From Artocarpus heterophyllus (taxonomy: Eukaryota; Streptophyta; Magnoliopsida; Rosales; Moraceae), in NCBI GenBank assembly GCA_025403435.1, contig CM046343.1:28565742-28629741 (forward strand): a stretch of DNA of 64,000 bases, read 5' to 3'. This document shows positions 12,122 through 23,226 of this stretch, one piece after another. Each line of letters starts with the position of its first letter. Within the stretch, counting starts at the first letter, position 1. Below the pieces are notes generated by a model. It was not told the origin of the DNA and did not search any database. It saw nothing but the letters and a program-made list of their open reading frames with translations. The position numbers and the translations under genes are program-made.

Positions 12122-12138
12122 GTTTCAATGGATAATAT

Positions 12139-13651
12139 TATTTCATATGTTTTATACACTTTTAGTTGTAATTTTTTAGTTTTAAAATTGTAAAACTAAA
12201 CTTGTAATTTTTAAATAACATCAAATGCCAATGTTGCACTGAACAAGTGAAAAAAAATCAATGCAGAAATCAATATCAATCAAACATAAAAAATTTTATA
12301 TATGCTGTATTTTGTGTCAAATTTACTATAAAACATAGCATATGTCACATGCAACATAAAAAATAAGTAATTTCTCTTATTAAACGCTAAAATTTGACTT
12401 TTTTTGCACGAAGTACCGCAGCAAATGATTTCTTAAGTTTATAATCAAAATATAGTCTTATAAATAGGTTTAGCAATTATAAAATTACAATTCACTGACC
12501 ATGTTACTAATAATATTTTGATAAATTACTTTAAATTTGTCGTGACATTTATGTATAAATCTATAGTCCACGTAAATAACTTTGATAATAAAAGACACAA
12601 TTAACACCTAAAATAGAAGAATATCTCTTTTATGAAGCTGATGTATAAGGATTCCTTTGGTAGGAATTCCATAAGTGGTACACGTTTTAAAACTGTTAAT
12701 TTTAATCAAAATTATTTTTTTCCTACAGATTTAATAACTAAAAGACAGATACACACCGGTTAGTATTTTTTTTGGTTTCTACTGAAGAAATTGCTTCAAG
12801 GATAAACAAGTAAATAACAAGAATTCAATAGTGGTACCGACCAAATTTATTCCTTAAATTGTGTCTCGATCACATGGTCAAAAGAGATTGCTTAGCCCTC
12901 AAATCAACACGCATGGAAGGTGTATAAATCAGTTGTTTTTGTTTTTTGTTTTTTTTTTTTTGTTTTTGTTTCAATTAATGCAAGTTTCAATAAGATTTAT
13001 TATTAAAAAAAAGTAAAGGATACACCTGGCTAAGTCGTCCTTCAAAGTTGTCTCAGTCTGCTAACTGCAAAATTAATGGTTGCATAAAGTCCAACAAAGT
13101 TTTGTTTGGTACGTTGCTTTATAATTTTGGTTTCCTGATAATCATATTAGGAAGTTGAAATCAAGATTAATAAATTCATTATTGTCTTTAACCGGGATAA
13201 CAAGACAGGCCTCTCTCTCTCTCTTGATGCCATAAGGAAAAGTTTTGTTTTTATAGATTACTCCTACTGCACAATTGGCGTCCTTATTCTATTTCACCGG
13301 ATTGAGTGGGACACTCTCATAGAAGATGGGGCCGTGCCGTCCAAGGTGAGGCCCATTATGTGGGGCTCATAAACGTTGATGAACTCTCTTCTTACAAAAT
13401 TTGATAAAATGTTTACACTCAGAATTGTCTAATCGGATAAAGATTTTCTCTATATATTTTTGGAGATAAATTTTTTTACCCTTGAATTTTGGTTAGTTTA
13501 TCACCTTGTCCTTCAAATTTTAAAAAAATTTCATGCACACCTCGAATTTTAAAAAGTTAGCAAAAATTTCCCTCAAATTTTAAAATGTTTACAAAAATTC
13601 CCACTTTTGTGACATTTCGTCCATAAAGTTTTGCTTTGCCCCTCTAACTTT
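12139..13651. other. Gene-free AT-rich DNA
   Basis: No coding region or complete element found. A (CT)n tract lies at about 13210-13224. 13480-13650 has a loose internal repeat of CCTCAAATTTTAAAA-type segments next to the inverted-repeat element. Confidence 0.35.
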
Positions 13652-13916
13652 GATAAATACGTCATCTTGTCTCCTAAACTTAAAAAACGGGTATTTTTAG
13701 CTCTAAATTTTTTTTTCTTTTCTTTTTTAGTTAACAATTCATCACACAAGTCAAAAATTGCTCACCCAAAAATCTTGAATTATGAAGTAAGTCCACAATT
13801 CTAACCCCGCTTATTTATGTTGCGTCATTTTTTTTTTTTTTGGATTTCTATACTCGTTAAATGATAAAGCAAAAAAGAAAATAAATTGTAAGCAAAAAAT
13901 TAAAATAATATGCAAG

Positions 13917-13950
<34 letters not shown>

Positions 13951-14160
13951 TTCATGTATGCATATATATGCATAGGCCTATATAAAATACTTTTAATAAA
14001 AATGGACATTAAACAATACCAAAAAACTACTATTTATAGTATGAAATTTAAATTTTGATTTGTGTGAAAAATTATTGACTAGAAAAGAAAATTAAAAAAA
14101 AAGTTATGGGGTAAAAATACCAGTTTTTAAAGTTTAGGGGACAAAATGATATAGTTACTA
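13652..14160. mobile_element. Short inverted-repeat DNA element (non-autonomous)
   Basis: The left arm (13652-13735, including TTGTCTCCTAAACTT and GGGTATTTTTAG) is the imperfect reverse complement of the right arm (14081-14160, including AAGTTTAGGGGACAAAATGA and TAAAAATACCAG). The arms are about 80 bp and flank an AT-rich centre with an (AT)n run at about 13919-13947. No coding sequence and no clear target duplication, so the superfamily is open (MITE or Mutator-like). Confidence 0.55.
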
Positions 14161-16086
14161 CAAAAATGTAAAATCTTGTAAAAAATTTCTTTACAAGAGT
14201 TCATCATATATGTTTGTTGTACTGTTAGACCGATAAAAAAATGCCAACTAAGTCTTCCTTAAACTCCAATAATACAACAATATTTCGTCGTGTTTGGTAA
14301 CCTTGATTAAAACCATTGGTTTGACCCATCTTGATTCAAAACACTGTGGTATATAAAAACTTTTCACTGTAGTTCATTTTTACTTTACATTGTTTGAGCT
14401 CTAACCATTGGTTTGAACTAATGGGTTGTTTAATAGTTCCAATCAACAAACAGTATAAAACTCTCAACTGCTATAGTAAAAAACAAAAAGCTGTTGCTGT
14501 GTAAAGCTCTCATATGTTACAGTTTTCAAACTAATATTTATAGTACTAACCACTTTCCTAAACATTCTTTACGTCTCTCAAACACCCTAGAAATTAATAT
14601 ATTCGGCCAAAAATCACTAATACGCTAGACATTAGATTAGACAGTCGTGTAATTCAATTTTGAGCAATTTTATTTAATTCCATGTGATTATAATCATGCT
14701 ACTAATATAATTGTAGGACCCATTTCAAATAGTATAGTACATACTATATTAGGATCTATAATTTTGTAAGTAATAGGATTATAAACTCATAAACATGAAA
14801 AAGATTTTTCTTCAACTTTTGAGTGAATGACTTCTTACAAGGAAAAAGAAAATGGGTTCGATTGAGAAATCAACTAAAACTTGAAGTTGAAATATAAACA
14901 CCATAATATATGAGAGCTTTATATTGTAACAAATTGAACTCGTTTTTCTAATATGTTTTTTAAACGAAGCAAATAAAATAAAATCGTACCTATAAAATAA
15001 AAAAAATGGCCTCATACGATAAATTATTAATGTACATTAAAAGAACATGCTAAAAAGTTGAAAGATTAAATAATAGTGTAAAAAGTTATGATATTGGCCC
15101 ACAAGGTAGTCCCCCAAAGGAACTGCCTCCAAAAACGACAGCACATCAGAGAGTGAACCGACCACTGCCAAATTCACTTCTTACATTTTTTTAATCACAC
15201 ACTTTATGCTTTGCCCTTGTTGCAACTTTTGTCAATGGTTTGTAACGGGGCAATCAATTGTAATGCATTTCGTCACCAATTTTGGCTCTTATAGGCATAG
15301 TCTATATGCGTCTGTTACAAATTGATTCACTTTTGGGTCATCTTCAATTTTTTTTTTTTGAAAATTATCTCCAAAATTTCTTATACGTTGCTAGGGTGTT
15401 TAAAAAATATGGTTAAAATCAATTTTTAGTTAAAAACACTATAGAATATAAAAGCTTTACGTTGTAGTAACTTTTTGCTTTTTATTGTAGCTGCTAAGAG
15501 CTTTACATTGTTCATTAGTTAGTTTTAATTGAAAACCAAACAAATAGTGTGTCCGTTTGCTAATTACGATTGGAACCGTTTTTTATGGTTTTAACAACTT
15601 TTATTACAATATTTTTACTCACAAAATTTAAATCAAAAAATGATTCAAACCATAAAAACAGTTTAAATTGCTCTCCCAAACGGCTTGTATTATACATGTG
15701 TATGAACGATTGAGACTAATACCCTGTTTGGTTTATTGGTTTGAATTGTGTTAGTTTGAACTTTTCTAGTTTAACACAAAAAACCTGAATTGTGTAGTTT
15801 AAATAGTAATCCGAACTAGCATTTAGATGTATAATTAAAGTATTAATTTGAACAAGATATCCAATCTGAATTTGTGTTTGATAAGTATTGAAAGCTCTAG
15901 TTTAAAACATGAAAAATTATTTAATTAAAGAACAAATATAAATTATGTAAAAAGAAGTTATTTAATTAAAAATAATATGAAATAATAGTGTTAAATTATA
16001 AATAAAAATGCATATGAGTAAAATCATTATTCAATATTGGTTCAAAATATTGAAATGGAAAAGAGATTTGAACTCTCAGTTGGACA
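14161..16086. other. Gene-free DNA with several MITE-like palindromes
   Basis: No gene seen. Pieces of the palindromic family appear near 14400-14570 (AAACTCTCAACTGCTATAG, AAGCTCTCATATGTTACAG) and 15394-15546. 15720-15920 has further imperfect copies of a GTTTGAATTGTG-type motif. Confidence 0.4.
15394..15546. mobile_element. MITE-like palindromic repeat
   Basis: Starts GGGTGTTTAAAAAATATGG. Its right half carries the inverse theme (AGTTTTAATTGAAAACC). The centre has two opposed copies of the family motif (AAAGCTTTACGTTGTAG and AGAGCTTTACATTG). Confidence 0.5.
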
Positions 16087-16091
16087 GTTTA

Positions 16092-18237
16092 TGTAACACC
16101 CTGAATTTAATTAAGTGTTATTAGTATATAAATGGTGGATTAGTGTGCCATGATAAATGTTTTAAACTTAATTTGATCATTTTATGAAATTTCTAAATTA
16201 ATGTTATTTTGATTATTTTAATAATTTTTAATTCCTCTTAATAATTTTTATTTGTTATTTTGAATTTTGAAACAAAATAATTTGCCAAATGCCAAATACA
16301 TTCTGTTTTGTAAAACCGTACATGGCACACGGTTTTCATACAATGAAACCATCCACTTTTCTTTCTATTTATTCCCTCTCTCCCCTCCACTCGCCCTCAC
16401 TCTCGTTCTCCCATTCTCTCACTCTTTCACTCTCTTTCTCTCGTCTCTCTCTATGTTTCTTTCTTTCTCCCAAATTTTAATCCAAAAATCAAACCCAAGC
16501 TTCAGTGTTTTGTGGATTGGAGGCTTAGGGACGTGATTGAACAACCAAAAACACGATTTAAAGCCTAAATCTAAGTTAGTTTTTGAATTTCAAACTTTTT
16601 CTAAAATTTTCTAATTTCTTAGCATTTTGAAATCTAAGTTCATTTAAGCTTAGAAAACTTTTAATCCAAGTTAGAGAAACTTAGAACATCTAGAATCTAA
16701 ACTTAGTTTGAAGAAAAACGGATTTAAATCAAGATTTTTTATTTTTTTCTATTTTCCTCCATTTTTGAAATTATTCAAAATTTCCGTGTAAATCTTGTTT
16801 CAAAGTTTTAAAAAGTAATCTACTAATGTTTTTCTATCAATTATGATCATAACTTATGCTTGAGAATTGAGAAAACAGGTTGAGATTGAGAATTGGAGCT
16901 CGGGGAGGCCGAGACTCGAGTTTTGGAAAATTCTAGTTCAGCAGGCCGAATTCATACGTTTGGAAGGCCGAACCTGGAAAAGTTCGGCCGACCGGACCTA
17001 ATTTGTCGACAGGCCGAACCAAGGAGACCGACAGGCCGACCGGGCATAATGAAAATTTGTCGTTTTTCACTTGTTTTCACTGTTTTAAACCCCGATTGAG
17101 AATTTAACTTTATAAGATGATTTTTGAAAACCCAAATGTCACACTAGGACACCATGAGAGAACTTAGCAACATAGGGTATCTTAAGCTAGATACTGATAA
17201 GCTTAGTTCCTATTCAAGATCGTTCGTAGTTCCGTGGAGTTAACGTATAGCGGATCGTGACTGCGGTGTTAGACATCGGCACGTATATTCAGGTAGGACT
17301 TCTACCATTTCCTTGGTAGCCTTAATTTTAAAAGATTTTGGCCTCAAAAGAATTTTTATGAAAATATTTTCAATGATTGATTAAAAAGGATTTTATCAGT
17401 TATCTTCATAAACAGTGGATTGAGGTGAATTTCATAATGAACATAAATGAATATACTCAGTAAATGAGTTTTAAATAATAACAGAAATATATAGATGGGC
17501 ATGATGCCATATAAGAGATCGGGTAGTGTAACGTGCAACTTTGGAGGCAGGTCTTAAAACCCAACTGGGCCACTTCGGTGGTGAATATTATGGTTTGCCC
17601 AAGAAAGAATAGGTACCTTCTGAATAAACTGTTTTCAATAAGATTTATTCAAATGAATTTATTTACTTAACTTTGTTTCTAATTCATTACTTTGAAAGGT
17701 AAATTTTATATTTAAATTATTTTATTTGCTTTTAACGCATAGTCCTACTGAGCATTTCGCTTACATTTTTCTTGTATTTCAAACCCTTTTTCTCCCCCTA
17801 GGTGGAATGCAGCTTAGGATTGGAGATGAGTCTGTTGACGGAACCTGCGAGCAGTAGAAAAGCTAAGTAGGTTATTTGAATTATAAAATCAAGGCATGTA
17901 TTACTTTAACTCTCATTCTTTATTTTATTTTGGATTTAACTCTCATTCTTTATTTTATTTTGGATTGTGGTTGTAATTTAATATTGTCGATACTATATAT
18001 GTGCACAAGTTGTGGGTCGATGAGACCCAACACTTATTTTATCTTTCTTTATTAATTTAATTTATTTCTTTCTGTTCATCTTATTTGTTTAATTATTATA
18101 AATGTTTGTTTAAAAAGGTTTTAAATAATCACTTATCTCTTAATTAATTAAATTCTTTAACTTATGATTTAATTAAATTTTCACATAATTAACTTGAATA
18201 AGTCACCACGTCACCTCCCGTACTTTAGGGTGTGACA
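16092..18237 (+). mobile_element. Solo LTR of a Gypsy-type retrotransposon
   Basis: This 2146-bp unit starts TGTAACACCCTG and ends GGGTGTGACA. A perfect 5-bp duplication GTTTA flanks it (16087-16091 and 18238-18242). No primer site, interior or second LTR follows, so it is a solo LTR. The TGTAACACCC start matches the LARD and Tekay LTRs in this window, but the bodies differ, so it is a different family of the same broad type. A GGCCGA-rich block lies at 16900-17045. A conserved CCCTAGGTGGAATGCAG site lies at about 17796. Confidence 0.9.
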
Positions 18238-18304
18238 GTTTAGCTCAGTTTGAATTGTCAGTTTAGTTTTAAATGCTTTACCAAACACCAATTTAAACTA
18301 TAAC

Positions 18305-21300
18305 TGTAACACCCGAGATTTTTAATGCATTAAAAATGCATTAAATTAAAGATTATATTGAGACAAAGTACAATTAAAGGAAAATACTGTATAATACGAT
18401 GGAAAATTATACAGTGTTAGAGCAACGCAGTATAAGAATTGAATTGTGTGGACCACAATTTTATCTTATACTTTTTTATAAAAGAAAAGAAAAAAAAAAG
18501 AAGAAAAAAATCAGAAATTCCAAAGCAAACTCGACTTTCTCTCTCTAGATTTTCTCTCTCTAGAATTCTCTCTCTCTCCTCAAATCTCGTTTGAGATTCC
18601 GGCGTTATTTTTCGACACCTCCCATACCAGTGGGAAGCTCTCGTTGAGCTGAGTCCAACGAGGTGTCGTGCCACCCAAATAGACGCCGGAGGGAGCCTCA
18701 CGCGCCGCCCAAAGTGGCGGCGAAACCCATATTTTCCCGACGTCATATCTCCGCCGTCCGACCACCAATCGACGTGATTTTGGTGTCTATGGACTCAGTG
18801 TGAGGAGAGGAACAAGATGGTACCAATTTTCCAGCTCAATTTTGGCTGGAAAGGCTTCGCCGGAGCTGCCCATCTCCGTCGTGTCGCCGCCCCTCGAGAA
18901 CCGCCGATAATGGCGGCGGTGAGGTACACCGCCGCCACCGTTCGATTCAGACGGCGACGGGGAGTGAAACCCCTCGCCTAATTTCACGCCACAGCCGCGG
19001 TTGGTCGGAGTTCCACCTCCGTCGTCGAGCGCCGCCGCGGAAGCCTTCGTAGCCACCGTTCCTGGCTGCCTCGCCCCAAATTGAAAGGGGGAAAATGTTC
19101 AGATGGTTGAGAAGAGCGTGAAGCAACTCTCAATTGCACGAAATGATGGCCGGAGGACGGAGAACGGCGTCTCCGTCGTGCACCGCCGTGGAGCTAGGTG
19201 GGGCCGCCGTTCCACGCGGTGTTGAGTTGCCCCACCGTAGGGGAAATACTCAGAGGAGGTCGGGGAACAATTCCCCCACCTCAATTTCACGGTACCGTCG
19301 CCGGAGGACCGAAATCGGAGCCGCCGGTTTCCGCCGAGAATTTCGTCTTCGATTTGCTATGTTGGAGGCCGAATTGGGTGAAATTGACCCCACCAATCGA
19401 CTCAGGAGGGTCGAATTAGGGGGGGTAGGCTCGAGCTCAGCCCTCAACGGAGCCAACCGCCGCCGGTCAACGGCCGGTCAACGGCGGTCAGCGGCGGTCA
19501 ACGTCGGTCAACGGCCGGTCAAAGGGCAAAATGGGATTTTGTGATTCGGACCTCCGATCGAAGATCCGAGACCGCCTCCTGACTTGTTTCGACGCTCTGA
19601 ACGCAATGGTGACCTCCGTTCGAGCTAATTTCACTCCGATGAAAATCGTCCGGTACCGACTGCACGCGGATCGAGACGATTCAAACAGTAGTATCGGAGT
19701 CCAGAATGACTGTTTCAAGAATGAATGATCTCCAGGAAGCATTCCTAGCCATTTATGATCGCTCGATGAGCACTGCAGAGGATGCTTCACATACTGTAGA
19801 TGCAGCGAGATACAACTGGATCTGCTTAGCTTGGAGTTCAAGTAAGTAGGAATCTCGCATGCAGTATGAACTGTTTTAGAATAAACTGTTTTAGATGCTT
19901 TCATAGAAATTTATGAAATGCATGATCAGTGATTGTTACACTGTTTTATATGAGAATAGGTTTTATAACGTTACAAGGTGACGAAAAAACCCGTTAAGGG
20001 TAAAATCGTCATTTTTAAGGAAACGGCTAGAACGGAGTCGAACACTCCGATTTAGCATAATGTTATTAGATGGAAAATGTTCCGTGATACGTTAAGTAAC
20101 GTAACGGTCATGTGAGATCAAGATTTAACGAGGAATGTTTTAAGTAAACGAGTGGTAACCGATGGGTTACAAAGTTAAAAGGAAAAGTAACCCCGGTGGG
20201 TTACAAGGCTAAATGAAGGAAATGTAAACTGACAGTTTATAAGGCTGAGTAAGAGAATGGTAGACCGATAGTATACCAAGTTATGAATAAGGAAAGAATG
20301 ATTAATGTTTACGTTTTATTATCAATCGAGTGGATTGATAATAAAGAAAGTTAATTAATGAGTCGGCTGTCGTTTGATCAGGACACAGAGGCCGACTAAT
20401 GGAAGGAACGAGAAAGGAACGGAATAGAGAACGCTAGAGTATAGTTCGGGTAAGTTTCAAACCTCACCTACAGCATGAAGTAAATGATTTTTAAATGTTT
20501 ATTTATATGATTTGCAAATGTGTTTGCAATTTGTTAAGCAAGTTTCTTTTAAAGTATATTTGCATTTATTATGCAAGAAGTTTTAAAGTTCAAGAAAAAG
20601 ATTTGCAATGAATTTGCAATCGTTATGTTAAAGGTTTATTTGCATATTGATATGCATAATGTTATTTAAAAGTTTAAGTTATGATTTTCAAAGTATTGAA
20701 AGTATGTTTTGCATTATGACAATGCATAATGTTTTATAGTTTAAGTTAAAGGTTTAATGTTGCAGTTGCTATGCAATAAGTTGCATTTATTGTGCAATAA
20801 GTTTTAGAATAAAAGTTATAGTTTGCAAAATGTGTTTGCATTTTATGATGTATTTATTAAGCAATATGTTGCATTTGTTATGCAATGAGTGTCAAATTGC
20901 AAGTTATGATTTGCAAAATGTGTTTACATTTTATGTTGCATTTGTTATGCAATGAGATGCATTTATTATGCAATTGGTTTTAAAGTATAAGCTATGAATT
21001 GCAAGTGTATTGCATATGATGTGATTGCATTTGAAATGCTCACTAAAGTTAATAAGAAGGTAACGTAAAGATAAAAAGGAAAGTGTCGTACCAGCCTCTT
21101 TGTTATGAGGTAATGAAAGTGAAATTAAAGTGTGACCTCCTAAAGGTGAGGTACAAGACCTCAATGTTTGATGGTCTCAAGTCTTCCACAAGGGAAGCAT
21201 CATGTTTACGATCTCATGATTAATGAGTTGGTACGAACACTAAAGTAAAGTAAGGAAAATGAAGGTTACAAGATAAAGAAAGTTAAGGAACAAGAATAAA

Positions 21301-22137
21301 GGTTGAGAAAGAAAGGAATATTTAAGTTTATAGAATGTTCATAAAATGCTCATAATTAAAGTTAATAATTGAGCATAAATGAAGTCATGCATTCTAATGT
21401 TGCTTGAATGCCTTTCATGAAATGTTTATATGCTATGTTATGGAAAACATTCAGAGAAATGTTTTATGACAAATGTTTATGAATAACATTTTCATGTTTT
21501 CAAGAAACGGTTTATGAACGACGTTTTAAGAAAAACGTTCAAGGAATGTTTTAAGAGAAAGGTTTTCATGAGAAAAGTTTTAAAGCATGTTTAAATGCTT
21601 TGTGAGATTATGTTTGAACTTGCTGAGCGAAAGCTCATTAAAAGTTTTTCATGCTGTAGGTAATTTATGGGTGACCAATGGGACCCGTTAGAAGAGCTGG
21701 GTGCTGCGGAGGACAGATGCGAAGATTTGGGTATGGATACCATCACTGTTTGCTTCCGCTATGCAAAGAAAATGTTTTCCATTGTTAATGTAGTGTTTTC
21801 AAAGTTTTAAAGAAATTCAGAGTTTTAAGAATTGTATTCAAAGTTTTAAGATACAGTTTATAAACTGTTTTATATAATTATAATGTAAAGTTTTAAACTA
21901 TGATTTAATAAATGTTTCTTATTAAGTTTTAAGAAACGTTTTGAAATGATTTTAAGGGCAAGTGTTGAGCGATGTCTCCACTTGAATGCGACAGAGGTCG
22001 CATCAATTTTAAAGAACATTTAAGGAAAGAAAAAAAATTTTTTACTACAGTATTTTCTTACTAAGTAAGTAAGATTACTGTTTACGAAACGATGTTTATG
22101 AAAGTAAAGTGACTGCCCGAAAAGGCGGGTCGTCACA
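18305..22137 (+). repeat. 5' LTR of the LARD-like element
   Basis: Starts TGTAACACCCGAG and ends GGGTCGTCACA. It has three compositional zones: a TC-rich and then GC-rich, CpG-rich block (about 18535-19720) with an 11-bp CGGTCAACGGC minisatellite at 19457-19521; a zone packed with short TTGCAT...ATGCAA palindromes (about 20500-21030); and an AT-rich 3' part. Open frames of 60-138 codons in the GC-rich block recur in the other LTR simply because the LTR is duplicated. They overlap each other on both strands and match no family I know. Confidence 0.92.
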
Positions 22138-22139
22138 GG

Positions 22140-22151
22140 TGGTATCAGAGC
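22140..22151 (+). other. Primer binding site of the LARD-like element (initiator Met-tRNA)
   Basis: TGGTATCAGAGC lies two bases after the LTR end. It is complementary to the 3' end of plant initiator methionine tRNA, the usual primer of Tekay/Del and many other plant LTR elements. Confidence 0.9.
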
Positions 22152-23213
22152 AGTATCCTGCCATCCCATTTCGCGCTGTCATACGTCCGCTACACCATAG
22201 CTCAAGTAAGTAAGTTAAGTTAAGAAGAAAGAAAAGCTAGAATTCAATGAATACATGTTTATGTTAGGTGTAGCCTTTGATATCGGCACACCTAGATGAG
22301 CAACGAGAAGGCAAAGGTCAAAGGATGAATGTGATGATATATGCTAGAATGTCCTCGCAACTCGACAGTAGTCGTTGTCTATTAGCGATGTCAAGTCAAC
22401 GATGACAAAACGTGCTCAATGATGGTCAACAGATGGCCGACAGCTCAAAATCAAGAAGATGAGCTTGTGACACGTTATGATGTTTAGGCGCACAATGGTG
22501 TTTCCGTAGGAGCAAATATTACTCTGATGGAGTTATTCAGTATTGGCTACACGTATAACGAGGAAAAGTGGATCAAGATAACGGAATAATGAATGTTTGA
22601 AGTGATTTCAGTGCTTTATGGAACGAAAGTGCCTGAGAGCAACTTGACGTTAGATCATTAATTATGTTATTTGATCGAGCTTAAGCACTCCTTCGCTAAG
22701 CTGAGACATGCGAATGAGCTCGTAACTGCCCGGATGGGAAATACGATCAAGACAACGATGCCCAATCTAGCAGCAGAAACCTCACAGATTGGAGGATGGA
22801 AGCTGAAAATTATACGTTATGAGGAAAATTACGCAAAATGTCATTCTAGAATGGATATAGAAACGAAAATTATGGATTTTGTGGTCGGATGACCCTGATC
22901 TTTAGAAGGAAATGAAGAGATTAGAATGAAAATGAACCCTATTTCTAAGAATAGCATTCAATGGTAGAATGCTAAACCCTTAGATGAATGGAAACTGCGC
23001 TCAAATGTTGGAAGATCAGAGTTGCGCAGCAAAAGTGTGGTGTACAATTTAAAGGAATAAGTCAAGAATATGATGAAAATTGTTGAAGTTCTAAGATGAG
23101 GGCTCAGTTTTAAGGAAAAAGTAATGATCAAGGAAGTATGTTAAGAACGAAAAAGGACGACAAGGAAGATGAACTGCCTATGAAGGTGCTAATTTTCGAG
23201 GACGAAAATTGTT

Positions 23214-23226
23214 AAGGAGGGAAGAT
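23214..23226 (+). other. Polypurine tract of the LARD-like element
   Basis: AAGGAGGGAAGAT directly precedes the TGTAACACCC start of the 3' LTR, the expected plus-strand priming site. Confidence 0.8.

Larger units (their letters stand above)
22138..23226 (+). other. Non-coding interior of the LARD-like element
   Basis: The 1089 bp between the LTRs hold no gag, protease, RT, RNase H or integrase. The longest open frame (22671-22892, 73 codons) has no recognisable motif. The 3' end carries TTTTCGAGGACGAAAATTG just before the polypurine tract, a motif also present at the end of the Tekay interior. Length, priming sites and lack of genes fit a trans-mobilised element. Confidence 0.85.

Noticed and set aside
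18300..18304. The pair of TGTAACACCC starts at 16092 and 18305 as two LTRs of one element
   Set aside because: The LTR bodies differ, and each has its own distinct target duplication (GTTTA and ATAAC).
19134..19544. 136-codon GC-rich open frame (again at 24053-24463) as a captured gene
   Set aside because: It lies in the LARD LTR, overlaps other frames on both strands, recurs only because LTRs are duplicated, and shows no known motif.
22671..22892. 73-codon frame in the LARD interior as a gag remnant
   Set aside because: No zinc knuckle or Gag core motif is visible, and the length is expected by chance.
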